DNA of 64,000 bases from Larix kaempferi (lineage: Eukaryota; Streptophyta; Pinopsida; Pinales; Pinaceae), in the NCBI GenBank assembly GCA_027924585.1, contig BSBM01000877.1:7379501-7443500 (forward strand), given 5' to 3'. Each line of letters opens with the position of its first letter. Positions within the stretch are counted from its first letter, which is position 1. Made by a program: the position numbers and the translations under genes. The notes beneath the pieces are model-generated. The model was not told the origin of the DNA, made no database searches, and saw only the letters and a program-made list of their open reading frames with translations. Of the stretch, positions 11,445 through 21,951 are shown piece by piece.

Positions 11445-12720
11445 CTACTCCCTACGAGGATTCCTAGTTGCTGCCCCGACAGGATATGTCCCGTAGAAAT
11501 AATGAAATGCATTGGTTACCCACTGCAGTAAACGCACCCAGTCACCCGGAACCCCCACTACTTGGCGCTGCATGGCCTCAGGTAGCCATGCCACCTCTAT
11601 CTGTGGAACCCTAAAAACCATCCGTGATAGGTTGCGCCACAAGGTCTGTAGAGTGTGCCCTACTATAACATCACCTGCCTCATCACCCCTTCCCCGGCGA
11701 CCATGTCTTGGGAAGCCATTGGATCTCACTGGGCCCTTGTCTACGAGCAAATAGTCAACCATTAGCATGTGATACTACCACGAAAAATATTTTTGCATTC
11801 ACATCTATAATAAAAAATCCATAAAAATTTAATAACAAAAAATTTAAAAAGAGTAATCACCAATGTCTCTGAATGATGCGTCTGGTGGGAGTGACATGTC
11901 CCGATCCTGGCAGAAGTCTATCCCCGCATAGGGATAGTCCTCTATGGCAATGACCTGTTGGTCCCACTAGCAGAAGTACTCCTCATTATATGGTGATGCC
12001 AGATGGACATCACCCTGTCATGTCAATATCTCATCCCATCGATTCAAGGTTGGATCACAGAGACTATGAGGAGGGACATCCACCTTCGGACTAAGCCCCA
12101 GAACTCTCTCAAAGAAGAAGCTGCACAAGATACTTCCATACCCAAAGTTTTTTTCCTTCCCTTCTTTGCATTCTGTCAATTGGGTCTTCATAGACATCAG
12201 TAGTGTGGTACACCAATCAAATACTATAGGATGCATGCATTGTGATGCATAGAACATCACTGGCCTGGATGCCTGGTGCAGAGCTTTGGAACTCATTATC
12301 CGCACTAAGGTAGCCACAATGATCTCATGCTCAGATATACTATGGAATTGATGGGTACCTGACTTCCCATCGCTCGTGTATTTGCGGGACAACACTGTGC
12401 TATGTAATCAAGGACGGTGATCCCACCACCCACAGTATGAGACCGAAGACTGGCCACCTCACCTCGACGGGACAAACCGGTAATGAAGTAGATGTCTTCC
12501 ACTTCCAATGTGAGGATTTACCCATTGACGATGAAGTTCTGTGCATAAACATCCCAATAATCTATCAAGCGGCGGAGTAGTAGGTTTTGGGCCCTCAAAC
12601 TCCCTATACTCTAGAATTTGTACAACCCACATGCTTGCAATGCTTGCTGTGCTTGCACATCGTTGCACATGGCCTCATCTACTTGGTCATGCTCCCTCTC
12701 CCTCCACTCTAGAACCATCC
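11445..12720 (-). pseudogene. Decayed antisense ORF of the Tat-type element
   Basis: Minus-strand coding remnants in consecutive order: about 12720-12460 (DRLLGCLCTELHRQWVNPHI), 12508-12305 (VEDIYFITGLSRRGE), 12395-12018 (SEHEIIVATLVRIMSSKALHQ) and 11768-11445. Frames change between pieces. Antisense ORFs between integrase and the 3' LTR are known from several plant Tat elements (for example Grande and Retand). The FITGLSRRGE-type stretch resembles hypothetical plant proteins related to the plant mobile domain, but I give that only as a possibility. Function unknown. Transcription would run against the retrotransposon. Confidence 0.55.
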
Positions 12721-14734
12721 TGGAGTGAGAAAAACAAAGAGTTTAGTCAATTTTATTTGCAAAATCAACTTCACAGTCGTACGCGTGGGCTAATTTGTAT
12801 ACACGGGCGGGTACCTGTGGTCAACCTGTGCATTGACGTGCGTATCGTGCCCTACCTGCGACCCGCATAGTAATATCCCGTGGGTAGAGCTGAAGCCATT
12901 TAGGGCTTGGCCAAACTAAAAATCCCACTGCTAAAAACTAAAATGAATGCAATGAAATTAAAGGTATGGATGAGACTACCAACCTGCTCCGGACGGTTCG
13001 ATGAACGGACGCTTGTAGCTCCCAGAATTGGTAGTTGAACTTCAAGGTATAGAAGTGTCGTTATGTGGTGGTAGGGCTTTTCCGAACATGGGTACCCTAG
13101 TTAGAACCCCTTTGTGCATTCTGGCGCCCATGCCATTGTTTGTCCTTAGGATTGGGAGTCCTTTGTAGTTATGCCATGACATTGCAATAAAGACTCATAC
13201 TCTACTTTGTCTTATGCTGGCCATCTCCCTTAGGACTCCCCTCATTTATATCATATTGTGATTGCATTGTATCATCCTTCTTGTTGCTTGAGCCTTGTGC
13301 CGGCTCCTGCTTACTCAATTATTAGCTTGGTGCCTAAGCACTTTTCCCTATCGAGCCTTACAGAGCTTCCATTTGTCCTTCACAATTTGATGACCTTTTG
13401 ACCTTGAGGGAACACACCCCCGAGTGTCCACATCCTGCATGCACTTCCTTGCATTGATCATAGGTATGTTCCACTGCTTGGGACTAATCTGCTCACTATT
13501 TGACACTCGTTCCCTCACTTGTTGTACTATAAGCAATTTTATTATTTTTCAAGCTTTCTCCAAATATGAAAAAGATCAAAAAAATCAAATATTCCAAAAA
13601 TCCGAACGGGATTATGGTTACTACTTCTTGTTGGCAGCTGTTGTGTTGCCTTTGAACAGAGCATTTATTCCACTCCATGCACTATGAGTTGGGACTATAG
13701 TTGGACCTTAGGAGCTGTACTTGTTTCTCAGTTTCTCCACCGATTGGTTAAGCTTCCAGTCATTATGGATCCCTTTGTAATGCCTCCTGCATTGCACAGT
13801 TTATGTCAAGTCTATGCTGCCTGAATCTATCCATCTGCTCATGCTCTTGTTCAAAGGAAGTCTTGAAACCAGAGTCGGCCACTCCTCAGATCTCTTGACT
13901 ATTACATGTCGGCCATCCTTATTGATTCAGTCCGTTTCACCTGAGATCTTCCAAATCTTTCAGCATAGTTGGTGCCTCGCGCTGGTTGATGGGGGATGCA
14001 TTAATGCCCTCCTTCCAGCGAGTCTCATTCCATCAACTTCAACCCATTTATTTCGGGACTTCAGGCTTAGAGTTCAGTTGAGTACCTTGAGGCTTGCAGT
14101 CATTAGTGGCAGGTTCTCTCGCCATCGATAGTTTTGGGAATACATCAATGTCCCCTAATCGATGGATTCATCCTAGTGTTCGACTTCAACTCATTTATTC
14201 ACACTCCGATGATTCTGCTATGTGCCTTGATGCCCATTTTCATTATTGGTGGGTCATCTCGTGGTATACATCATTGACTGGTAATCAGACGATGTCACAT
14301 CAGGTTCGACCCCAACTCCTTTATTCACTTGATGGGACTTGCACTGTCGAAGACTTGTGTAGAAGACCCCAAGCGATAATGGCATTTAGTATGCTGCCTA
14401 TGAATTTGACTTTACATCTAAGATATCACCTCTCAGATATCAACAGTTTGTACCTCCAGTTTGCACCCGTTGTCTCCTTTTCAGCAGGAGATCATATCTT
14501 ACTATAGAGGGATCATGGCTATCATTACTTATGACATATATCCATTATGTACTGCCTATTCATGGCCATTATATCAGATTGCTGTACTATACTGACATGT
14601 ATTCAGGGACACTATTGTATTATGACAAGTGAGCTGCTCCTTCTACTTGTGTTTCCATCACTCTACTTCTAAGTTTTATAATGTATTTCAGCCATTGTAG
14701 CATCAGTCTCTGACCTCACACATTAGAGGGCATC
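12721..14734. other. Non-coding 3' region of the Ty3 element
   Basis: About 2 kb with no recognisable gene on either strand. 13,880-14,340 contains several diverged short repeats around phrases like TTCGACTTCAACTCATTTATTCAC and TTCGACCCCAACTCCTTTATTCAC, suggestive of an old tandem array. A weak purine tract AGAGGG at 14725-14730 just before the 3' LTR is the probable polypurine tract. Confidence 0.5.
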
Positions 14735-15661
14735 TATTACAATGTAATCTTCCACTTTGTGAGCATCAGCATTCTTTGGCCTGCAGGATCCATTTCACTG
14801 ACTCAGATCCACTTTATATCCTTCAGACACACTATTTCCTCATTTTTTCCCTTGTACGCTAGCTGCATCATTACAGTGGGCGTACCCGCGAGTTGCATCA
14901 CTATAGCTCGCGGGTAGCATGTAAAATGGTAAAAATCACTAGTTTATTACTTTTTACTCTCAAAAAGTGGTTATTGGGTGACCTTTGACTCTCCATCTTC
15001 CCAAGAAACGCCTCGATGTGTCCTTTCACTTACCTTTGGGAGGACTATATATTGAGCACATATGCCTTATGGACGGGAGGAGAAAGAAGAGCAAGAGAAC
15101 TCTAGTGGATTTTTGCCCTATCTTGAGTCTACACTCAGTGATCCTTGTAGTTGTGAACCCCTTATGTTCACCTTCCAAACTCCTACCATAGTTTGAGTTT
15201 GCCATTCATGGAGGATTGAAGTGGTGGAGGCACAAGTGGATTGATCCAGATCTTGGTTCAGATTGGTTTCCGGCAAGAGGTCGTATCACATTGTACTTCT
15301 TCTTGTTTATTAATAGAAATACTCATATTCTCGTCCATTAATGTTGTGAATGTTGTTTATTCTACATTAGGTTGCATTTACTTATAATATTATGGACCAT
15401 TGCTATTGATGATGTAATGTCGTTTATATATTATATGTACTTGTTGTATATTGGCTGTCAAGACTAATTTGTAGATTCAAGTGCACGGATTGAAAGCTCC
15501 AATGGGGATCTACATCAAACGTTTGGATCAAAGTTGGTTACATTCTCCATTATCTTAGCATTGTCATTTATAATAGCATAGTTATGAGAATTGAGTTAAT
15601 TTATGATAGCCAGCTGTCTGTAGTGGTCTATCCCAAGCCATAGTGAGTTTTCTCCAATACA
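14735..15661 (+). repeat. 3' LTR of the Ty3 element
   Basis: 927 bp copy of 1242-2155. It begins TATTACAA (first G of the terminal TG mutated to A) and ends CCAATACA, followed directly by the CTCTT duplication. Confidence 0.9.
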
Positions 15662-15666
15662 CTCTT
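15662..15666. repeat. Target-site duplication, right copy
   Basis: CTCTT identical to 1237-1241. The copia coding sequence resumes in register immediately after. Confidence 0.9.
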
Positions 15667-16440
15667 CTCCAAATGCAATTATGTCACATGGTAATGAAGT
15701 CAACAAGTTATGGCATGAGAGGTTTGGACACCTCAACTACATATATCTTCAAGCTTTGAGCAAAGAAGAGATGGTTGAAGGGCTTCCAACAATAATATTT
15801 TCCAATGGCACTTGCAAAGGGTGCATTGTTGGGAAGCATGCTGAGAAAAAGTATGAGAAAGGGAAGGCAATGAGAGAATCTGAACCTCTTGGTTTAGTGC
15901 ATTCATATCTGATTGGTCCTATTCCCACACCCTCCTATGGAATCTCAAAGTATGCGCTTACCTTCATTGATGATTTCTCAAGGTATTATTGGTTATTCTT
16001 TCTCAAGCAAAAATATGATGTTTTTCAATGTTTCAAAGTTTTCAAAAACTCTGTGGATAACTTTAGTGGGAGGAATATGAAGGTCTTGAGGACTGATAAT
16101 GGAAGGGATTATGTCAATAAGGACATGCAACATCTCTATGAAGAGAATGGCATGCAAATTCAACATTCTATGCCCTACACACCCCAACAAAATGGTGTTA
16201 AAGAGCGCAAGAATAGAGCATTTATATATTGAAGGAGATGGCCACATGCATGATGGAGGCTAAGTCTTTTTATCCTAAAATATGGGCCGAAGCCATGAAT
16301 TGTGCTGCATATGTTCAGAACATAGCACCACATAAATCCTTGGAAGGAATGACTCCATATGAGGCTTGGATGGGCCACAATCCCAATGTTTCTCATTTCA
16401 TGGTGTTTGGTTGAAGAGCATGGGCTAGAATTCCTCGAGA
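15667..16440 (+). pseudogene. Ty1/copia integrase, degraded
   Basis: Continuation of the copia pol split at 1241. KLWHERFGHLN is the GAG-pre-integrase H-H motif and CKGCIVGKH the C-C pair of the zinc domain. The core shows FIDDFSRYYW (first Asp), RTDNGRDYVN (second Asp) and PYTPQQNGVKERKNR (Glu). A frameshift near 16225 shifts to a frame reading KIWAEAMNCAAYVQN and GMTPYEAWMGHNPNVSHFMVFG, the conserved C-terminal part, with a stop at 16412-16414. The domain order and triad identify copia integrase; stops make it inactive. Confidence 0.85.
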
Positions 16441-17039
16441 GATGAGAAAGGAATTGCATCACCAAATAAAGGAGTCTATCATGGTTGTATATTCAGAAGA
16501 TTCAAAGGTATACAAGCTCTTTTATCCCTCATCTCACAAAACATTCATTGAAAGAAGTGTCTAGTTCGAAGAAGTAGAGCCCATCCATGCTACAGAACAA
16601 GGTGATGGGGAATGCTCAAACCCCCTACTTGGAGATGATGTAAGTGATGGTTCTTTCTCTGATTTTTTTGATTATGATATGGAATATGTAAATGATGATA
16701 TTTATGCATATCATGACCCTCTCTAAAGGCCCAAGTGGGCTAAGAAAACCATACAAGCTGCTGGTGAGCTTGCAGGAGATCCTCAAGATCCTAGGAAAAC
16801 TAGATCTCAATTTCAAAATGATTTTGCATCTTGTGATCAAGATATTCATGGTAGTGTTTCCTTATGGTTGGATATGATCCTCAATCACATTCAAAATCAT
16901 AAAAATACCCTATATGGTAAACAACCATGCAAGAAAAGATGAACTCCCTCCATGACAATTAAACATGGGATTTGCTCCCTCTTCCTCCCAAGAGGAAACT
17001 AGTGCAATGTAAATGGGTTTATATAACCAAAATGGCATC

Positions 17040-17704
17040 TGATGGCTCTGATATGAATTATAATTCCATTTTGGTGGCTAAGGGATTCTCTTAGGTCCAT
17101 GGAGTGGACTATATAGAGACATTTGCACCGGTGGCAAAGATGGATTCAATCAGGCTAGTTTTGTCCATTGCTGCTTCCAAGCGATGGGAGGTTCATCACA
17201 TGGATGTGAAGAGTGCATTTATTCGTGAGGATATTGATGAGGAGATATATATGTAGCATCCTAAAGGCTTCATTGCATATCATAAACTTGTTTTTCAGGT
17301 TGAAGAAGTCCCTCTATGATCTCAAGCAAGCTCCTAGAGCTTGGTATGCCAAGATGGACAATTTTTTGTTGCCACAAAGCTTTGAGAGATGTAAGTTTGA
17401 TCCTATCTATATGTAGCATGTTGGTGACCTGATATTGATTATTGTACTATATGTTGATGATATTTTAATCATTGGTATCATCACCAAAGAATTGGGCTCA
17501 GTTAAGTTTGCATTGCATAGTGCATTTGCCATGACCGATCTAGGATTGTTGAAACAATTTATGGGTTTGGATATTGATCAGCTTGTGGATGGGATCTATG
17601 TTTATCAAGCAAGATATGCTTCAGATATGCTACACAATTTCAAGATGGCTGAAGGTATGTCTACAAAATTCCCATTCCTTTCTGGAGTTAAGCTTATTGA
17701 TTAG
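17040..17704 (+). pseudogene. Ty1/copia reverse transcriptase, degraded
   Basis: Pieces in order: VDYIETFAPVAKMDSIR (about 17105-17155), HHMDVKSAFIRED (RT motif with first catalytic Asp), KKSLYDLKQAPRAWY (about 17299-17343) and VLYVDDILIIG (catalytic YVDD, about 17444-17476), then the thumb region LGLLKQFMGLDI. Stops at 17254-17256 and 17414-17416 and frame changes break it. Between the integrase remnants and here (16440-17040) the sequence is acidic linker with many stops. Confidence 0.85.
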
Positions 17705-17716
17705 GTTTCTTCACCA

Positions 17717-18395
17717 TTGGTTGATGGTTCATTGTATACACAACTAGTTGGGAGCTTGTTGTATCTCACTCACCCTCAACCAAATTTGTCTTATGTTGTT
17801 GGGGCTATTGAAAGGAACATACAAGAGCCTCATGAGGTCCATTGGAAGGAATCCAAGAGGATCCTACATTATGTACATGGTACCAAACATTTTTGCATCC
17901 ACTATGCAGCTGGTTCATCTCTTGAACTAGTTGGTTTTAGTGATTCTGATTGGGATGGTGATAGTTCTGATCAAAAGTCTACTTCTGGTCATGTTTTTAT
18001 GCTTGCACATGGTCCCATTTGATGTTCAAGCAAGAAGAGGCACACAATTCTCCTTATATTCAGCTGAGGCCAAATACAGGGGAGTAATGAATGCAGCTAC
18101 ACAATGTGTGTGGTTGCAAGGCATTCTTGGAGAGTTTGGATTTGTGTTTGATCCACCCACTGTCATTTGGTGTGATAATCAAAGAACAATCAATATCTTC
18201 ACTGATCCAATACAGAGACAAAGAACCAAGCACATATAGATTCACATGCACTGCATTCGAGACTTGGTGCATGACCATATCATTGCATTGTAGTATTTCC
18301 CTTATGTTGAGCAAACTGTTGATATCTTCACCAAGAGTTTCATTTAGAAGACCTTCACTTACCTTAGATCAATCCTTAGGGTGAGTTATGCATGG
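17717..18395 (+). pseudogene. Ty1/copia RNase H, degraded
   Basis: LVGSLLYLTHPQPNLSYVVG is the connection subdomain. GFSDSDWDGDSSDQKSTSGH carries the first catalytic Asp, SAEAKYRGVMNAATQCVWLQ the Glu, WCDNQRTINIF the next Asp, and RTKHI starts the final helix. A frameshift lies near 18015-18025. The last recognisable part is VEQTVDIFTKS near 18308-18340. This is the standard 3' end of a copia polyprotein. Confidence 0.85.
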
Positions 18396-18573
18396 TGAAT
18401 ATTGGTGTATTTTCCAGATATGCCACATGTCCATTTTTGAGGTGAGGTTTTATTTTCCATGTGGTTTTCCTCCTTACCTTGGTTACATGGACTAATAAAA
18501 ATTGTTGTTGTAAAAGGTGACTTGAGCCTTAGTTGCCAAGGCCTTATTTTTTATTATCTACACAAGTCTAGCT

Positions 18574-18583
18574 TATGGGGGGC
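18574..18583 (+). promoter_or_regulatory. Copia polypurine tract
   Basis: TATGGGGGGC directly before TGTTAGAAAA. A G-run followed by TGTTAGA is the usual plus-strand primer and 3' LTR start of plant copia elements. Confidence 0.7.
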
Positions 18584-19260
18584 TGTTAGAAAATTATTAC
18601 ACCTTGGGACCTTATTCATACATTATTTTGGTGATTAATTGGTCCCAAAAAGGTTAATAAGTACAATCCAAGGTTGTTAGAAGTTAGTTAGGCCAAATGA
18701 TGACTCATCCACCAAAATATGAGCCAAAATTGGTCAATATATCTATTGGGTGCCCTCTTAATGGACACCTACAACATTTATTACCACTATCTGAGCAAAG
18801 GCGCCATGTTTCCCTGTTTTAAGGAAACTATCTTTAGCTTAGGCACCCATGCATTGTATCTAGTCATTTTGGCCCCTTTCTAGTTGTTTTAGCCACTCCT
18901 TGGATACCTAAATTCCACCCAACCTTATCCACCACGTGTGTGACCTTCATTTATTTCTTACCATGCTCACCCAACATTCACATGGACAATTCGTACCTGT
19001 TTGGGATAATTTGGGAGCCTTTTGGTCAACCTAGGGAGGATTGAGGTCCAATGTAAGCTAGCCACTTGTCATAGACTCTAAGGAATTCAAATTATTCCTA
19101 TTGTTATAGAAGGAGATTCACAACTCATTGTTGGGTTGGACAGTTAATAAACTCTGATATTTGATCATTTGTTTCTCTAATTTTTTATCATTTATATTAC
19201 TGGTTTTTTATCATTTATGACTGGTTTTTTATCATTTGTTTTCGAGAACTCCTTATGCAC
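18584..19260 (+). repeat. Copia 3' LTR (start clear, end uncertain)
   Basis: Begins TGTTAGAAAA right after the polypurine tract. A possible promoter (TTATAGAAGG) lies near 19105. The right end cannot be fixed because the 5' LTR is outside the window, so the end given is only a guess. Confidence 0.5.
19181..19237 (+). repeat. Short tandem repeat
   Basis: Three copies of TTTTTTATCATTT starting at 19181, 19204 and 19225, with similar spacers (…ACTGG). Confidence 0.7.
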
Positions 19261-19375
19261 TTGTTTCTTGCATAGTAAGTTAAATATTTCAATTGTGAGG
19301 TATATATATTATCCAGATCCTACTATGATGGATATTTTACAAGTCTAAGTTAATAATTATATAAGATGTCCATTG

Positions 19376-19425
19376 TTAAAATTTATGAGATTGTAATAAT
19401 TTTATTACAATTTCATGAATTTTAA
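19376..19425. repeat. Perfect-looking 24-bp inverted repeat
   Basis: Left arm 19376-19399 and right arm 19402-19425 are near-perfect complements (one or two mismatches) with almost no loop. Probably the fold of a small AT-rich MITE or a recombination relic. Confidence 0.65.
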
Positions 19426-20415
19426 TGCTACATATGGATTTATAGACCCCCTTACAAGGAGTCTCTGAATCCATCTGCAATGTTAAAATTTACAAAATTT
19501 TAAAATTTTATTGTCAAAATTGCAATTATCCATTGTTCAAAATGAAAATTAGAGGGGTAAAAATAACAATTATTATATCCTTTAACCAAAGTCAGCCCAA
19601 GCGAATTTGTTGATGCACGAGTCAGCTCAAACATAATTCAAATAGATAATTTGGCTCAAGTAGAAATGATAATATGAATGAATAGGTCGACCCAGAAAGA
19701 AATAATTTTTCCACGTACTAAGATGAAGATTTATATTTGTGGGATATTTTTTCAAGCATTCTCTCACATCTTATAGACTTGGGAAGAAGCTCATCCAAGG
19801 CCCGTTCTTACACATTTTTATATTTTTTCTCTCTAACTTATCAATTCCTTTTTTTTATCGACAATTTCCCTCTTCTTCAATGGGATCTGCTTCATATATT
19901 GTTTTTATTGTCTATCTTTAATCCCCAATTACAATTTTTTCGGGGAGCACTGCTAATTACTAGTATGAAAATGGGTATCCAAACGATAACCTATTAAAAT
20001 TTGTCACAAGGCCATTCCATCTATACTATCATATATTCCAGGATGATGTTCTTGTCATGTCCATACCTTGTTTCGCTATTTGTGCTTCTGTATTACCCTT
20101 TTGCCACACTTGTCAAGTTTCATATTATGTGTCATCATGTGCCATGTTGAGTCGTTCCATGGATTTAGTCAGTTCTCGATAGAATAATCATCATGTCATG
20201 ATTGTTATACCATTGGGTTCGGCTCGTCACGTCGATCATGCCCATGTTTCATTTGACGAAACCCATCACTGTTTGGCCCTTTCACCAATCTGTCAAAGTT
20301 TCGGCATGTGCATGTATTTTGAGTCGTGATAGCCAAAAATTGTTAATTTATTGTCCTCCATTAATTCTCAAGCTACAATCACCCATCTTGATTATCACTT
20401 TGTCAAAGTTCAGAA
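19426..20415. other. Intergenic plant DNA, nothing recognised
   Basis: AT-rich, with only short chance ORFs (for example 19737-19997, T-rich). No protein family or RNA recognised. Confidence 0.5.
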
Positions 20416-20822
20416 CACTAGTACAAAATGAGAGATAAGTGACCAAAAAATGACCAAAATCTGCATATAAATTACCACTTTTGATTTGGCGGTCACTGGT
20501 GGCTAATTTCCGGTCTCTTATCATGCGACCAAAAATGTGGTCATATTTAGTTTGGTAATATATAGGTTCTCTCGCGGTCATTAATTTGGTCACTAATCTG
20601 GTCATAGTTTTGGTCATTAATTGTCACGATTAATGACCAAATTAGTGACAAAAAATATGGCCAAATTAATGACCACAGATAGGCTATAACTGACCAAACT
20701 AAAAATGACCACATTTTTGGTCGTGTGATAAAATATCGGAAATTAGCCACCAAAAATGTCATTTGGTCGTTTATATGCGAATTTTGGTCATTTTTTTGTC
20801 TCTTATCTCTCATTTTTTTGTC
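20416..20822. mobile_element. CACTA-type foldback MITE
   Basis: A palindromic element about 407 bp long. The left end reads CACTAGTACAAAATGAGAGA, and the CACTA start is typical of En/Spm (CACTA) termini. The right end reads, in reverse complement, GACAAAAAAATGAGAGATAA and then mirrors the left arm through TGACCAAAA, CATATAAA, GGTGGCTAATTTCCG and CGACCAAAAATGTGGTC to a centre near 20625 (TTAATTGTCACGATTAA). The right terminus is eroded (no clear TAGTG). No transposase. The motif GGTCATTAA/TTAATGACC recurs throughout. Confidence 0.75.
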
Positions 20823-20879
20823 ATTAATTTAGTCTTTTTTAGCCATTTTATATGCAAATATTTAATGATTTATGTAGAT

Positions 20880-20950
20880 AGGGTATGGAGGAATCGAACT
20901 ACCAATCTCTTGCTTGTAAGGCAGGTGCTCTTCCATTGAGCTAGTAACCT
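20880..20950 (-). pseudogene. tRNA-Val(UAC)-like relic
   Basis: On the minus strand the cloverleaf order is recognisable: D-arm TAGCTCAATGGAAGAGC, anticodon arm CCTGC-CTTACAA-GCAAG giving anticodon UAC, and T-loop TTCGATT. It looks like a bacterial or organellar tRNA-Val rather than the nuclear one. The acceptor stem (two mismatches), anticodon stem (one) and T-stem (two) are imperfect, so it is probably a transferred organellar or SINE-derived tRNA relic. Confidence 0.6.
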
Positions 20951-21144
20951 TGAAGTCCTGTAATTTATTAAGAACCATGACATAGAATTCTAGAAGCATT
21001 GCAATTGAATCTTGCCTCCAAATCTGAATTTTATCTTAAATGTTATTTGAATATTCTATAATAGTCAAGTATATTTAACTAAAGTAGTATTGAATGAAAA
21101 TATAATATCAGAAATCATAATTAAAATCACTCTCACAGTCTCAC

Positions 21145-21312
21145 CTCATCTTCTTTGAAAGGAACACCAATCGATCTACTGATGTAAGGTAAATCAATCT
21201 CCAAATTCCAAATTGAGAGATATGGATATGTGACTGATTTTTCATTAAGGTTTATGACTTCAACTAGCTCGACCTCAAACTTCCTTTCAGGGTACATAGA
21301 AAACATTGTCAC
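21145..21312 (-). pseudogene. Phenylalanyl-tRNA synthetase beta exon (fragment, 3' exon)
   Basis: Minus-strand exon of 168 nt flanked by AG (21313-21314, in TGTGCAG) and GT (21143-21144, GTGAGA). It encodes VTMFSMYPERKFEVELVEV...YPYLSIWNLEIDLPYISRSIGV, matching the cytosolic PheRS beta chain after the ATDLTKAKIVLNTM motif. It joins in phase to the exon at 21681-21807. PheRS beta helps charge tRNA-Phe in the alpha2-beta2 enzyme in the cytosol. Downstream exons (lower coordinates) are not found before the tRNA relic, so this is a gene fragment. Confidence 0.8.
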
Positions 21313-21680
21313 CTGCACACTATATGAACAGAAATGAATATTTTTTTATGAACCCAAACTTCACACATGTACTCATGTGATATTCTAAACAGGTCTATTA
21401 CTTAATTTATCCTCAAGGTGTTTCCTTTTTCAAAGAACATAATCTACTTTCTAACCAATACACAAAGGCTGGACTTTATGGCATACTTTCGATAAAATAC
21501 TAACATATTTTCAATTTGTAACACACCAATAATTATACTATATTAACAATAATCAAATTCAGATGAATGTATATTGTATACAATAGTAGAGAAAATCCTC
21601 TTGAACAATCAACTAGAAATACCTCAAATTGTTGACCTTTTCTATGGAAAACTTTGAATAATAACACAACAAATTCTCAC

Positions 21681-21807
21681 CATTGTGTTCAATTTTTTTT
21701 TTGCTTTAGTCAAGTCAGTTCCTGTGCATTCAATGAAGACAGTCTTTGTTTCCAAAATGATTGTATAATGTGCACCATTGATAATGGGAGGCAAAGATAC
21801 TACTATT
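21681..21807 (-). pseudogene. Phenylalanyl-tRNA synthetase beta exon (fragment, middle)
   Basis: Minus-strand exon of 127 nt with acceptor GTGCAG (21813-21808) and donor GTGAG (21680-21676). It encodes VVSLPPIINGAHYTIIL, then FIECTGTDLTKAKKKLNTM. PPIINGAH and FIECTxTDLTKA are hallmark stretches of eukaryotic PheRS beta. A run of nine A's codes Lys-Lys-Lys where the family has hydrophobic residues (KIVL). Both splice phases agree with the neighbouring exons. Either a decayed or captured fragment. Confidence 0.82.
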
Positions 21808-21897
21808 CTGCACAATATAACCACATTTACAAAGGGAAATGTCAGCACAGCAAATAAAAAAGTGAAATTGATCCAGAAAATTATGCAGTAGTATAAC

Positions 21898-21945
21898 CTG
21901 TTGTCATCAACCACATATTTAATGAGATTTAACACCAAGGCACAC
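21898..21945 (-). pseudogene. Phenylalanyl-tRNA synthetase beta exon (fragment, 5' exon, start uncertain)
   Basis: Minus-strand coding end NLIKYVVDDN followed by AG and a GT donor at 21897-21896. Splicing to 21807 gives DDN-R-IVVSLPP, which parallels the family's YDSNRTVLSLPP. The upstream limit of this exon is not clear. Introns of 90 and 368 nt separate the three pieces. Confidence 0.55.
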
Positions 21946-21951
21946 ATTTAT

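Larger units (their letters stand above)
1242..15661 (+). mobile_element. Ty3/gypsy LTR retrotransposon, Tat/Ogre-like, 14.4 kb
   Basis: Complete but decayed element bounded by direct LTRs and a perfect CTCTT duplication, inserted in the pre-integrase region of a copia element. Internal order: PBS 2160-2177, about 1.6 kb untranslated leader, gag, protease, RT-RNase H, integrase, a second RNase H, an antisense ORF, then about 2 kb without coding capacity. The PBS type, the second RNase H and the antisense ORF between pol and the 3' LTR are established traits of the plant Tat group (Tat, Ogre, Retand, Grande). Every gene carries stops or frameshifts. The LTRs differ by substitutions and small indels (an 11-bp extra stretch near 15527), so it is clearly older than the viral cluster to the right. 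Confidence 0.88.

Noticed and set aside
13880-14340. Tandem repeat array in the Ty3 3' region
   Set aside because: Similar phrases recur but the spacing and length are too diverged to define a unit by eye; mentioned only within the non-coding region.
19737-19997. 86-codon T-rich ORF
   Set aside because: Low-complexity Phe/Ser/Leu-rich translation with no neighbours or domain.
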